Below the pieces are notes generated by a model. That model saw only the letters and a program-made list of their open reading frames with translations. It searched no databases and was not told the origin of the DNA. From positions 67,501 through 131,500 of the forward strand of contig NZ_CP041253.1 in assembly GCF_006575665.1 (NCBI RefSeq): a stretch of DNA of 64,000 nt, written 5' to 3'. A program made the position numbers and the translations under genes. This DNA is from Echinicola soli. Its GTDB lineage: Bacteria > Bacteroidota > Bacteroidia > Cytophagales > Cyclobacteriaceae. Below are positions 25,988-34,567 of the stretch, piece by piece (the first letter of the stretch is position 1; each line of letters starts with the position of its first letter).

Positions 25988-27121
25988 ATGGGCAACAATC
26001 ACATCAGCATTAGCAAGGCCATGGGCATCAATCCGCTTGGATTTTATGCTTCTGAAGAGAAAGACCGATACAGCTCGTCCCATCATTCACTTGATCAAAA
26101 TGAACGGGGCGACTGGAAAGGGAGCATTCCTGATGAAATATGGAGAAGCATCAATGGCTATGTCAACGGTCTCGGCCATAGATCAGAACGCTTTCCGGAA
26201 GAAGCTAAACTGCTTTCATTTTTAATCCATCATATGAACCTCCAGCCCCATGAAAAGCAAATGATCAATGCCGCTACTTCGAGGGGAAGCATTGATTTCC
26301 TCAGCCAAATGCAAGCGGACAATCACAGTTTGCCGGTTTGGACCTCCCCCCATTCCACCCTCGGATTTCCCAGCAGCTGGCCGGCATTATTGCATGAATC
26401 CAATGCTCCCCTGTTCTTTCAGTCATCCACCTGCAGCAGCTTTGGGCTTACGCTCCAAAATGCCTTTGCCTGGCTGAACAGTGGTATGGCTGATACTTTT
26501 ATTGCGGCTGCCGTAGAATGCCCCACTGCCGCACTAACAATTGACCAGATGAAGGCCGTTAGGATTTACGCCAAAGATGAAGCAATACCTTACCCCTGCC
26601 AATCCATGGATTTTGAGAAAGCCAATAACACCATGGTACTCGGTGAAGGCGCTTATGCTTTTCAATTAGAAAAAAACAAATCAGGCGAATTGGCCCAACT
26701 CAAAAGTGTAGGGTCCGCAATGGAAAAAATCAACCATAGCACCGAACTTTCCCAAGCGGGTGATTGTATCGTTTCGGCGGCCAAAAATGTTTTTGGAGAA
26801 TTTCCTAAAGAAAAAACTGACCTGATCATCGGACATTTCCCCGGGACAAAGCTGGGGGATTTGGCAGAAAAAACAGCCTATGAAAGGATCTTCGATAAAG
26901 TACCTTTTACCATTTCCAACAAATGGAAGATCGGACACTCCCTTGGTTCCAGCCTGGCGGCCAATATGGACTTGGCCATTAACATCCTCCACCATCAAGA
27001 ACTGCCCAAGCTCCCAGCTTATATCCAACAGAAAACCTCCCCTCCCACAGCAATCAATAATATTCTGATAACGGCACTGGGCTTCGGTGGACAGGCCATT
27101 TGCGCCGTGGTGGGAAGGTAA
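25988..27121 (+). CDS. Beta-ketoacyl synthase-like protein in the biotin operon
   Basis: 377 residues, thiolase-fold ketosynthase of the KAS I/II type. A full Cys-His-His set can be placed: C149 in FQSSTCSSFGL, H283 in IGHFPGTKLGD and H317 in KIGHSLGSSLAAN. It is shorter than FabF (about 410), and the motif around the first His departs from the usual HGTxTxxND. There is no acyl carrier protein next to it. Being third in the bioF-bioD transcript, it may make or load the pimeloyl precursor, a step for which many lineages use non-orthologous enzymes; this is inference. Confidence 0.82.
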   Translation: MGNNHISISKAMGINPLGFYASEEKDRYSSSHHSLDQNERGDWKGSIPDEIWRSINGYVNGLGHRSERFPEEAKLLSFLIHHMNLQPHEKQMINAATSRGSIDFLSQMQADNHSLPVWTSPHSTLGFPSSWPALLHESNAPLFFQSSTCSSFGLTLQNAFAWLNSGMADTFIAAAVECPTAALTIDQMKAVRIYAKDEAIPYPCQSMDFEKANNTMVLGEGAYAFQLEKNKSGELAQLKSVGSAMEKINHSTELSQAGDCIVSAAKNVFGEFPKEKTDLIIGHFPGTKLGDLAEKTAYERIFDKVPFTISNKWKIGHSLGSSLAANMDLAINILHHQELPKLPAYIQQKTSPPTAINNILITALGFGGQAICAVVGR

Positions 27122-27165
27122 GAGGTTAGATAAAAGATATTAGAAGCAAGATACAGGAAGCTCAA

Positions 27166-27300
27166 TGTATATCCCTGGTTATAGTTGACCGAATTAAATT
27201 ATTAGATTTTATTGTCAAACATAGTAATAACCGGTCTTTCCTGAGATGGAATTTTAGACCAATTCCTTTCAAACTCCTCCGGACTTTTGCTCATTTTTGC
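27166..27300 (+). repeat. Dispersed repeat, copy B (downstream of the biotin genes)
   Basis: Direct copy of the 23824-23957 repeat, followed at 27356-27387 by a degenerate CCTCCCCGC hairpin, as in copy A. The stretch immediately before it (AGATATTAGAAGCAAGATAC) is the reverse complement of the dispersed TATCTTGCT patches. Together these fill the 305-base gap 27122-27426; no gene is present. Confidence 0.8.
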
Positions 27301-27426
27301 TATAACGAGAGCTGCAACCATCCATAACGAACTGTACTTGTCTGCTCCAATCTACCCCACCTGACCTCCCCGCCGCAGTGGGTAGGAACATGAAGCACAT
27401 TTCTCAATACTTATGTCTCAAATCTA

Positions 27427-27753
27427 TTACTTTAGCTTATCATTATTCCTATGCCGATCCCTATCGCGGATATTTTTCTTTTCGAAGTTCTTTTCCAGTG
27501 CTTTGGTGAGGTCCACCCCCGTTTGGTTGGCCAGGCACATTAGCACCCACAGTACATCGGCCATTTCATCGCCAAGGTCACCATCCTTATCACTTTCCTT
27601 GAATGACTGCTCACCATACTTTCTGGCAATGATCCTGGCTAGCTCCCCCACCTCTTCTGTAAGGATGGCCATGTTCGTGAGTTCATTAAAATACCGGACA
27701 CCAACGGTCTTGATCCAACGATCAACTTGCTCTTGTGCTTCCTCTATTGTCAT
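27427..27753 (-). CDS. MazG-like nucleotide pyrophosphohydrolase
   Basis: 108 residues. All-alpha NTP-PPase fold with metal-binding EEVGELARII (about 31-40) and DEMADVLWVL (about 63-72), the EExxE and ExxD motifs. Single-domain members hydrolyse non-canonical or excess nucleoside triphosphates. The C terminus is highly charged (KKNIRDRDRHRNNDKLK). It sits about 80 bases downstream of the tandem ATPase gene start region on the same strand and may follow it on one transcript. Confidence 0.88.
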   Translation of the reverse strand: MTIEEAQEQVDRWIKTVGVRYFNELTNMAILTEEVGELARIIARKYGEQSFKESDKDGDLGDEMADVLWVLMCLANQTGVDLTKALEKNFEKKNIRDRDRHRNNDKLK

Positions 27754-27832
27754 GGGCAGTAATTGATTAGTGTATTATTTAGTTATTGGGCAGGCACTCT
27801 CTATCACCTTACCATATTCCAGCATAAAACCT

Positions 27833-29341
27833 CTAAACCTTCTTAACCACTTTCCCTTCTTCCAACACCAGTTCATGATCCACTACATTGGGAATATCCT
27901 GATCATAGTGGCTGACATAGATCATCGACACATCTGGATGGCTGCCAATATGGGCGACAGTTTCTCTAAAAAGTGTTCGCTGCTCATCATCCATTCCCTG
28001 CGCTGCTTCATCCAACACCAGCAAAGCGGGCGACTTGATCATCGCCCTGGCCAGTAAGCAGAAACGCTGGTTTTCGAGAGGGATTTGGGTCAACCGCATC
28101 TGGGCAATATGTTCAATACGAAACAACCTTAACCAATCCATCGCCTGTCCCTCCTGCTCAGGAGTCACTTTCTTAAACAAACCAATCGTATCGAAAAGCC
28201 CTGAAAGCACCACTTTCAGACAGGTCTGATTGGCAGGAAAGTATCTGGCCAACTCCGGGGACATAAAACCAATGGGCCGCTTGATGTCCCAAATGGTCTC
28301 GCCTGTTCCGCGCTTTCGGTCAAAAAGCACCAGGTCATTCGCATAGGCCTGCGGATTTTCGCCATTGATCAGGCTAAGCAAAGTAGATTTCCCGGCACCG
28401 TTATGGCCGCGAAGCACCCAGCATTCTCCCTGGCTGACGCTCCAGTTCACATCGTCCAGAATAACTTTTCCATTGTACTCAATATGAATATTGTTCATTT
28501 GAATCAAGGTATCAAACTTGGTAACTGGCTTTAGCTGTATCAGTTCGTCCAGCTTGTTATGATCGAACTGGCTCAAAGCAGCATGATTCACCAAATCCAC
28601 CTGCAGAAAGTTCTCTCTCTTTTCTACCTGATTGATCCTTCCTCCATCCAAGATGGCCACATGAGTAATGGCCTCGGGGATTTCATCAGGAGATGTGGCC
28701 ATGATCACCTGGATTCCCGATTCGATGATCACCTTTAATACATCTCCAAAGTGGGTCCGTGTATCTACATCCAATCCTGTCATGGGCTGGTCCATCAGAA
28801 AAAGCTTCGGATTGCGGAGCAAGGCACAGGCAATGGCCAATCTCCGGGATTCACCATTTGATAGTTTTATCAGTGACTTTTCCTTGAGTTTCTCAAGCTC
28901 CAGCAATTCCATCACATTCCTTACATTCCAATGCCCGTTTTGCTTTGCTTCCACATTTTCGAGTTCTTCCTTAACCGTAGCAGCTTCTTCTGACTCCGAG
29001 GAGTTGAACCGCTGTTGGTAGTAGAAGTTTTGCAGGTTGGACTTATTGGTAAAGGTATATTTTTGGGAAACCACGGCGATCAAATCCCGAAAACTATTGA
29101 TCTTTCCTGCGGCAGTCATCTCCTGCTGGTAATCAATGGCAAAATCACGTGCCACCCTTCCTGCTGACAAAATAGTCTTGCCAAGGATCGTGTCCAAAAA
29201 GGCGGTCTTCTCCGCTCCCGAAGCACTGAGAATGGCCCAGTTTTCCCCTGTACTCATCGCAAAATCCAGCCCATGAAAGATCGTCCTGTCAAGGTACTTC
29301 ACATGTGCGTTTTCTATGGAAAGAAATAAATCCTGTGTCAT
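27833..29341 (-). CDS. Tandem ABC ATPase (ModF/PhrA-like) with a degenerate first Walker A
   Basis: 502 residues containing two ABC ATPase domains and no membrane segment, the ModF arrangement. The second domain has an intact Walker A (RGHNGAGKSTLL) and Walker B (LLVLDEAAQGMD) but a weak signature (IPLENQRFCLLARA). The first domain has a good signature (LSNGESRRLAIACALL) and Walker B (LFLMDQPMTGLD), but its P-loop reads SASGAEKTAFL, with Glu where the family has Gly before the Lys. It may therefore hydrolyse at only one of two composite sites. Role unknown; molybdate transport genes are absent nearby. Confidence 0.85.
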   Translation of the reverse strand: MTQDLFLSIENAHVKYLDRTIFHGLDFAMSTGENWAILSASGAEKTAFLDTILGKTILSAGRVARDFAIDYQQEMTAAGKINSFRDLIAVVSQKYTFTNKSNLQNFYYQQRFNSSESEEAATVKEELENVEAKQNGHWNVRNVMELLELEKLKEKSLIKLSNGESRRLAIACALLRNPKLFLMDQPMTGLDVDTRTHFGDVLKVIIESGIQVIMATSPDEIPEAITHVAILDGGRINQVEKRENFLQVDLVNHAALSQFDHNKLDELIQLKPVTKFDTLIQMNNIHIEYNGKVILDDVNWSVSQGECWVLRGHNGAGKSTLLSLINGENPQAYANDLVLFDRKRGTGETIWDIKRPIGFMSPELARYFPANQTCLKVVLSGLFDTIGLFKKVTPEQEGQAMDWLRLFRIEHIAQMRLTQIPLENQRFCLLARAMIKSPALLVLDEAAQGMDDEQRTLFRETVAHIGSHPDVSMIYVSHYDQDIPNVVDHELVLEEGKVVKKV

Positions 29342-29476
29342 TGCTTTTCTACTCTTTGCGCCTTACCCTTCTTGATACTTGTGCTTTGCTACTTAAAACC
29401 ATTTTGCCTTTACTCAAATCTTAATATTCACGTTCCTGGTACGTTGTGCCGCGTACCTTCTGTTTTCCCTGGCACC

Positions 29477-29929
29477 TTATATCCTGTTTTTGGTGTCTAT
29501 GGTAATGGTCACGGGGCCGTCATTGACCAAAGCCACTTTCATATCTGCCCCAAACTCACCTGTCCGAATGGTTTTCCCAAGATCCTTTTCCACGGTGGCA
29601 ATAAACTGTTCATAGAGCGGAATGGCCACTTCCGGCTTGGCGGCTTTGAGATAGGAAGGACGATTACCTTTTTTGGTGCTGGCATGAAGGGTAAATTGGC
29701 TGATCAGCAGTATTTCTCCGCCAATATCGATCAGGCTTTTGTTCATCACACCATTGTTATCCCCAAAAATCCGGAGATTGACCATTTTTTTGCTCAGCCA
29801 GGCGATGTCCTCTCCACTATCCGAATCCTCAATTCCCAATAGCACCATGAGCCCCTGGCCTATTTGCCCCTTGATACGGCCATCAATTTTAACCGAAGAT
29901 TCAGAAACCCGCTGAATAACTGCTATCAT
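29477..29929 (-). CDS. dtd: D-aminoacyl-tRNA deacylase
   Basis: 150 residues from the ATG at 29929, exactly the family length; a 24-residue longer frame would run into the divergent gene's start region. Conserved segments: MIAVIQRVSESSV, LISQFTLHAST with KKGNRPSYLKAAKP, and the cross-subunit VNDGPVTI near the C terminus. Removes D-amino acids and glycine mischarged onto tRNA. Cytoplasmic, monocistronic. Confidence 0.96.
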   Translation of the reverse strand: MIAVIQRVSESSVKIDGRIKGQIGQGLMVLLGIEDSDSGEDIAWLSKKMVNLRIFGDNNGVMNKSLIDIGGEILLISQFTLHASTKKGNRPSYLKAAKPEVAIPLYEQFIATVEKDLGKTIRTGEFGADMKVALVNDGPVTITIDTKNRI

Positions 29930-29963
29930 TGTATTGCTGTGTTTAATAAAAAGTTGAAGATAG

Positions 29964-31175
29964 TTGAAATCAGGCAAGATATATAGTTTTACCGATGTCA
30001 TTTTGGCAATGGCCCTTACACTGGGTGGCTTTATGGTCTTCAGCGGTCTCCAACCTCCACTCCAGCATCAGCTCAACCCGCTATTTGATGCCAACCAATA
30101 CGAAAAAGCTTATGGGTATTTTACCGGAAAATCCGACAACTATCTGGTAAACTATCCTTTTAGCATCCGTATTCTGGTACCTTGGTTTGCTGCCCAATTA
30201 CCATTTGGAGACATTATCGACAACTTCAAGGCCATCAACCTATTGTTTTCCCTAGCTTGGATTCCATTGTGGTTTTTGGTCTCTAAAAAATTCGGTTTAG
30301 ACCGTTTCAAAATGTGGATAGGATGGTTTTGGATCACTTTTCACTGGGTAGGTGTATTAAAAGGAAACCTCTCCGATCCCATCACCGTGGATGTCCCGAT
30401 CTATTTTTTCCAATTACTGTTGGTTTATTGCTTAATCGGTAGAAAGTGGGGATTATTGTTACTGATCACACCATTGATGACCATTCAAAAAGAATCCCTA
30501 TTGCCACTGTTGCTCGTGCTCATTGTTTATCCTGGAATATCACTATGGCGTCACCATGACAAAAAAGCCCCAATAGCCCTTGCAGCTGCTTTTTTTATTA
30601 GCTTACTCACCCTAAAAATAACTGGACACTATTTCCCTCCAGCTAATGCCGGGAAGAACGGAGCGGTAAACCTTTTCTATAACACCGTGGGATTACTTGG
30701 CCACCCTGATCTTTTCCTTCGTTGGATATGCGCTGTCACCTTGGCTTATGGGGCATTTTTATGGGCTTCGATTCGTAATCGCCAATTTTGGACAATACCT
30801 ATCATACCGCATCATCAATGGCTGATTCCACTTGCCCTTACCTATGTGTTTTTCAGTCTTTTTGCAGGAGGTGATTTTACGAGAATAGCTTTTTTGGGCA
30901 GTCCCTTTATTATGCTTGTTTTGTTAGGAAAATTGGAATTGACCAGAATACAATGGGGGATTTTGCTGGTCATGAGTATTCCTGCTATGAGATTATTTGG
31001 ATTTCTTCCGGATGGGGGAGCCGATTTCGAAACATGGAAAACGTGGCACCCCGAATATGCCCCTTGGAAATCGCTGGGGCGCTACTGTCTTTATACTGCA
31101 ATAATCGTATTGGTTTCCTGGAAATGGCTAAAGAATCACTTTGTCACGCCAAGAATGAAAAAAGCTCCAAAATAA
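29964..31175 (+). CDS. Polytopic membrane protein, unknown function
   Basis: 403 residues with about ten hydrophobic segments. The first extracytoplasmic loop (NYLVNYPFSIRILVPWFAAQ) and acidic residues at helix ends resemble GT-C-type glycosyltransferases, but no family can be named. The start is uncertain: the longest frame begins at a TTG right after an in-frame stop, and the first ATG (30009) would remove 15 residues. Divergent from dtd, convergent with the Rossmann oxidoreductase gene. Confidence 0.7.
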   Translation: MKSGKIYSFTDVILAMALTLGGFMVFSGLQPPLQHQLNPLFDANQYEKAYGYFTGKSDNYLVNYPFSIRILVPWFAAQLPFGDIIDNFKAINLLFSLAWIPLWFLVSKKFGLDRFKMWIGWFWITFHWVGVLKGNLSDPITVDVPIYFFQLLLVYCLIGRKWGLLLLITPLMTIQKESLLPLLLVLIVYPGISLWRHHDKKAPIALAAAFFISLLTLKITGHYFPPANAGKNGAVNLFYNTVGLLGHPDLFLRWICAVTLAYGAFLWASIRNRQFWTIPIIPHHQWLIPLALTYVFFSLFAGGDFTRIAFLGSPFIMLVLLGKLELTRIQWGILLVMSIPAMRLFGFLPDGGADFETWKTWHPEYAPWKSLGRYCLYTAIIVLVSWKWLKNHFVTPRMKKAPK

Positions 31176-31197
31176 TTTTTTCAGAAAGGAACCCTGC

Positions 31198-31917
31198 TCA
31201 CTCAAAAATCTGCATCTGCTTGGACTCTATGATTTTCACCACCTCCAATTCATCATTGAGCGCTTGGTGCAGCATCGCCTTGGCCACTTGATGATCATAG
31301 ATGGGCTTGTATTTCTTGAAAAGACCAATGGAAGTAACCGCCTTGGCTGCCACTTTCCCCAAGCTTTCACCGATCCTTGTTTCCTTTCGGTCGCCAAGCA
31401 ATATGGATGGTCTAAATATCCCTAAATAACTGAAAGGAATCAACTTGAGATCCTCCTCCACTTCCCCTTTCACTTTAGAATAAAATACAGACGATCGCTG
31501 GTCTGCCCCCAGTGAACTGACATATAGAAATTTGGTAGCCCCCCATTGATGAGTCCATTTGGCAAAACCGATCACATAATCATGGTCAATCTTATAAAAA
31601 TTTTCTTTGGACTTGGCCTTTTTGATGGTCGTCCCTAACGCACAAAAAGCGTGAATAGTCACCTCTTTTTTTTCAAAAGCCTGGATAAGCCCGTGGTTTT
31701 CGCCTCCAATATCCTTTTTGCGGAATGCATCCAGCAAACTTGTCTGGTCTAAATGATCGAAATCCACCACTACTTGAATAAGCTTTTGATGCTTAATTGC
31801 CAACTCACGTCGGGAAACGGTAACCACATGATCGTATTGCTGCGCTTTAAACAGCTGGTGCAGGAGCTGCACACCTATCAGACCAGATGCTCCCGAAACT
31901 ATGGCAATGGTTTTCAT
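31198..31917 (-). CDS. NAD(P)-binding Rossmann-fold oxidoreductase (atypical SDR)
   Basis: 239 residues. N-terminal nucleotide-binding motif IVSGASGLIGVQLLHQLF, with the GxxGxxG spacing of extended/atypical short-chain dehydrogenases. The mid-region FLYVSSLGADQRSSVFYSKVKGEVEE supplies the Ser and Tyr-x-x-x-Lys-like YSKVK motif. Similar proteins (HTATIP2/YbjT-like) bind NADPH and often act as sensors or reductases of unknown substrate. Last gene of a four-gene minus-strand group from 33529, 11 bases behind the thioredoxin-like gene. Confidence 0.85.
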   Translation of the reverse strand: MKTIAIVSGASGLIGVQLLHQLFKAQQYDHVVTVSRRELAIKHQKLIQVVVDFDHLDQTSLLDAFRKKDIGGENHGLIQAFEKKEVTIHAFCALGTTIKKAKSKENFYKIDHDYVIGFAKWTHQWGATKFLYVSSLGADQRSSVFYSKVKGEVEEDLKLIPFSYLGIFRPSILLGDRKETRIGESLGKVAAKAVTSIGLFKKYKPIYDHQVAKAMLHQALNDELEVVKIIESKQMQIFE

Positions 31918-31928
31918 ATCATATCATT

Positions 31929-32540
31929 TTATTGGGTCAACAGTACTTTAAACTCTGAGTCCAAGGTTTGGTTCTTGTCTTTGGCATACCAAAGATGAAT
32001 GGTCTTTTTAAACTCCTCTGTAGAAACTCCCTGGGGATCTTCCTTGAAAGCCAGCATCATTTCCTGCAATGGTTGAGGTCGTGGCCCCCAGGTGAACAAA
32101 ACGTCCAACGTTTTTTCATCCAATGCGATAAGCTTGGGGATCGAACGTCCTCCATTGGTCAGAAACTCATCCATCACGGCTAAATTTTCATCCCTTAAAA
32201 TATAACGTACCTTCACCTTTTCATTAAAAGCCGCCAGTTTTTCAATATACGAAATATTCTGCGCAGCATCCCCGCACCACGCTTCGGTCAGCACTAACCA
32301 TATCTGCTTCCGTTCTAACTTCTTCACTAATGCTACCGCCTCTTCGCTTACCTTGGAGGTCTTATCCCAACGTTTCATGCGCTGTACATTGATACGGGTA
32401 TAGTCCATCATCGCTGCAGAATGGTTGTTTCCCGTGGTCTTGTTCTCTAGCAGCAACTGGTCAATGAGTATGCGGTACTGGGCATAATCCATGGACTGAT
32501 CGATCAGCTCCCTGGTAATCGTAGAAGTAATGGCTGTCAT
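31929..32540 (-). CDS. Thioredoxin-fold family protein with a single active-site Cys
   Basis: 203 residues. The thioredoxin signature is reduced to LTEAWCGDAAQN (Cys89); the second Cys of CxxC is replaced by Ala, so a disulfide-exchange cycle like that of thioredoxin is not possible. The downstream cis-Pro region is RSIPKLIALD. The N-terminal 70 residues are helical and specific to this Bacteroidota group. No signal peptide. It may act in monothiol chemistry or as a chaperone-like partner; the role is unknown. Confidence 0.8.
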   Translation of the reverse strand: MTAITSTITRELIDQSMDYAQYRILIDQLLLENKTTGNNHSAAMMDYTRINVQRMKRWDKTSKVSEEAVALVKKLERKQIWLVLTEAWCGDAAQNISYIEKLAAFNEKVKVRYILRDENLAVMDEFLTNGGRSIPKLIALDEKTLDVLFTWGPRPQPLQEMMLAFKEDPQGVSTEEFKKTIHLWYAKDKNQTLDSEFKVLLTQ

Positions 32541-32578
32541 AAAATTCCCCTGTTTTTTTTAGCTTCCAACAAGCTCCT

Positions 32579-33001
32579 TTACGCCTTCGTTCGTTCCCAC
32601 TCCAAAAAATCCTCAATATCGCTCTGCATACTCTTGGTAACAGCCAGAAGCACTGAAAGGTCATCTACAAAACCCAATCCAGCGATAAAGTCCGGGATAA
32701 AATCCAATGGCATCACAAAATATAATAAGCCCAACACCAACAACACAAGGGTCTTAGTGGAAAACGCCCGATATTCATTTTTATAATAAGCCTTTACCAT
32801 CCGGATCAATGTTTCCAAATAATAGCGAGATTCCTGAACAGTGGGATTGTCGGCGACTTGGTGCAGCTTTTCAGCAACCCGCTCCAACAGCTGATGTAGT
32901 TTTTCTTTACTTTGGGCGATCCTCTCAGCTTTCTTTTCATACATTCTTTTTGCCCTGCCAAGCAAATTCACTTGTTCATTGTTGCTATATACCATGTTCA
33001 T
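32579..33001 (-). CDS. YkvA/DUF1232 family membrane protein
   Basis: 140 residues. The N-terminal half is a charged helix (YEKKAERIAQSKEKLHQLLE). The C-terminal half carries the DUF1232 core, a hydrophobic segment followed by YFVMPLDFIPDFIAGLGFVD. Function unknown in all organisms; members are membrane-associated. Two ATGs are available (33001 and 32995). 6 bases behind the 173-residue membrane protein gene and on the same strand. Confidence 0.85.
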   Translation of the reverse strand: MNMVYSNNEQVNLLGRAKRMYEKKAERIAQSKEKLHQLLERVAEKLHQVADNPTVQESRYYLETLIRMVKAYYKNEYRAFSTKTLVLLVLGLLYFVMPLDFIPDFIAGLGFVDDLSVLLAVTKSMQSDIEDFLEWERTKA

Positions 33002-33007
33002 CGTCGC

Positions 33008-33529
33008 TTAAAAGTAGATTCTAATTTCGGATTTCACTTTCTTTAATGCAAAAGATATGCCGTCATTCTTTTGATCTAGAGAGCGTTGGAAAATCCTTTT
33101 GGCCAAATCCACCCCTTTATCATCAGGGTTTACGTCATGCATAGCGGAATTTACCAGTGTGATGACCCCCTCCACTGCGCTCTTTACACTCTCCCAGGTA
33201 TCGTCGGAGAAATAGACCTGCTGGGAAAGATTATGGTTAAATTCTTCCCTTATCTCTTGCAACAACAGCCCATGAAGTTCCCTTGCCGAATAGGGCTGAT
33301 CATTCACTCTTCGCACCAAATTATTTGGGGTAAGCCGCTCCAACAGGAGGCAAAGTCGCTCCCCTGCTTGTAACCTAATAGGCATGATGACTTGGGTGTT
33401 TTTGGTTTTCAATGCTACCAATTTGGATTCCCGGTCTTTGGAAAGGAAGGATACCACTACCAAATACATCCCATAAATTACAAGCCCTGCCGGCAAAATA
33501 ATCTTTAACAGTTCAATTATGTACTCCAT
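33008..33529 (-). CDS. Membrane-anchored protein, unknown function
   Basis: 173 residues with one N-terminal membrane helix (about 5-30, IELLKIILPAGLVIYGMYLV) and a soluble, mostly helical remainder (ERLCLLLERLTPNNLVRRV). No domain is recognised; proteins with this layout occur widely in Bacteroidota. First of a four-gene group (this, YkvA-like, thioredoxin-like, Rossmann oxidoreductase). Divergent from the IscA-like gene. Confidence 0.7.
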   Translation of the reverse strand: MEYIIELLKIILPAGLVIYGMYLVVVSFLSKDRESKLVALKTKNTQVIMPIRLQAGERLCLLLERLTPNNLVRRVNDQPYSARELHGLLLQEIREEFNHNLSQQVYFSDDTWESVKSAVEGVITLVNSAMHDVNPDDKGVDLAKRIFQRSLDQKNDGISFALKKVKSEIRIYF

Positions 33530-33593
33530 TTACTATTTTTGATTAATTCCCGAATATCTAAAATATTTCAAAGACAAGTTGATTATTTGTCAT

Positions 33594-33601
33594 TAATTTT
33601 G
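33594..33601 (+). promoter_or_regulatory. Candidate -7 element (TAnnTTTG) for the IscA-like gene
   Basis: TAATTTTG matches the -7 consensus and lies 32 bases before the ATG at 33634. No well-spaced -33 TTG is visible. Confidence 0.4.
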
Positions 33602-33633
33602 AACTATCCAATTGTTCGGAACATTAATAAGTC

Positions 33634-33954
33634 ATGCTAATTCCAATTACCATTACAGAAAAAGCTCAGAAAGAGATTAAAAATATCATGGAGCACAAAA
33701 ACATCCCCGACGACTATTCCCTCCGGGTAGGCGTAAAAGGCGGCGGATGTGGCGGAATGTCCTATGCCCTGGGTTTTGACAAGCTGAAGGAGGGGGATCA
33801 ACAGTTTGAAATGGGGGGGATTCCTGTATTGATAGAAAAGCGCCATGTTATGTTTTTGATGGGCATGCAGGTGGATTTTTATGAAGGGAATGATGCCAGA
33901 GGATTTACCTTCGAAAATCCGGACATCCCGAAAAGGCATGATGTAGCGGAATGA
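33634..33954 (+). CDS. IscA-like protein lacking the C-terminal CxC motif
   Basis: 106 residues, clearly homologous to A-type Fe-S carriers: VGVKGGGCGGMSYALGFDK holds the first Cys (C39), and the fold-defining GFTFENPD segment follows. The C-terminal C-G-C pair, present in the paralogue at 20248, is replaced by FENPDIPKRHDVAE, so C39 is the only cysteine in the protein. It cannot bind a cluster through the normal three-Cys site; a one-Cys/His mode or a non-cluster role is possible. Such variants recur in Bacteroidota (from general knowledge of the group). Monocistronic. Confidence 0.88.
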   Translation: MLIPITITEKAQKEIKNIMEHKNIPDDYSLRVGVKGGGCGGMSYALGFDKLKEGDQQFEMGGIPVLIEKRHVMFLMGMQVDFYEGNDARGFTFENPDIPKRHDVAE

Positions 33955-34150
33955 AGTATTGAGTAGTGAGACTTAAGACAAAGTTTCCTGACTTGTCGGT
34001 ACGTCATTGCTTCACTCCGTTGCTCTGCGTTTGCAGTGACGGTTTTTGAAAAAAAGTAAGAGAAAAGTGTCAAGTAAATTCAGTTCCTGACATCCTTACA
34101 GGGGATATTAGGCGGGGTTCTTTTGGAGCAAAGGCAAATCTCAGAGGGCT

Positions 34151-34353
34151 TGTGGCACTTATAATGGAAGCCACGAAGTCGCCAAGCCTGTCAGAGTTTA
34201 TTTGTCTTCTCTTAACTTTTCAAATTTTAAAAATAGAATCAGCGAGAATCTGTCCCATCTTCGTGCTATCCAAAACGACTCTGCAGAGCCCCCAACTTTT
34301 CCGCTGGACCCAAAATCCAACTAAACCTTTTTGTGCCTTGGAGCCTTTGTGGC
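34151..34353 (+). repeat. 203-bp dispersed repeat, copy 1
   Basis: Nearly identical to 34568-34770 (offset 417 bases; a handful of differences such as TTAACTTT/TTGACTTT and TGCAGAGCC/TGCATGGCC). The ends form imperfect inverted repeats: GCCACGAAGTCGCCAAG near the left against CTTGGAGCCTTTGTGGC at the right. A 75-codon open frame spans each copy but ends in divergent sequence; it is not considered a gene. The 961-base gap 33955-34915 is made of this pair plus short hairpins and has no gene. Confidence 0.88.
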
Positions 34354-34567
34354 CTATTATTAATCCACCATTAAAATAGTAAAGGTTAAATGTATTCACA
34401 CCAATCGTGTTCTATGCTCCTCTGTGCTTAACGTCAAATCATGTCCGAAAAAACAACTTCAGTTGGGGGTGTTGGGTTAAAAACTCAATACTAATGGTTC
34501 TGCAGCTCAGCTGTCGGAACAACAGGTAAAAAACAGACTTATACCTTGGCTTTTAACACAGAATCTT

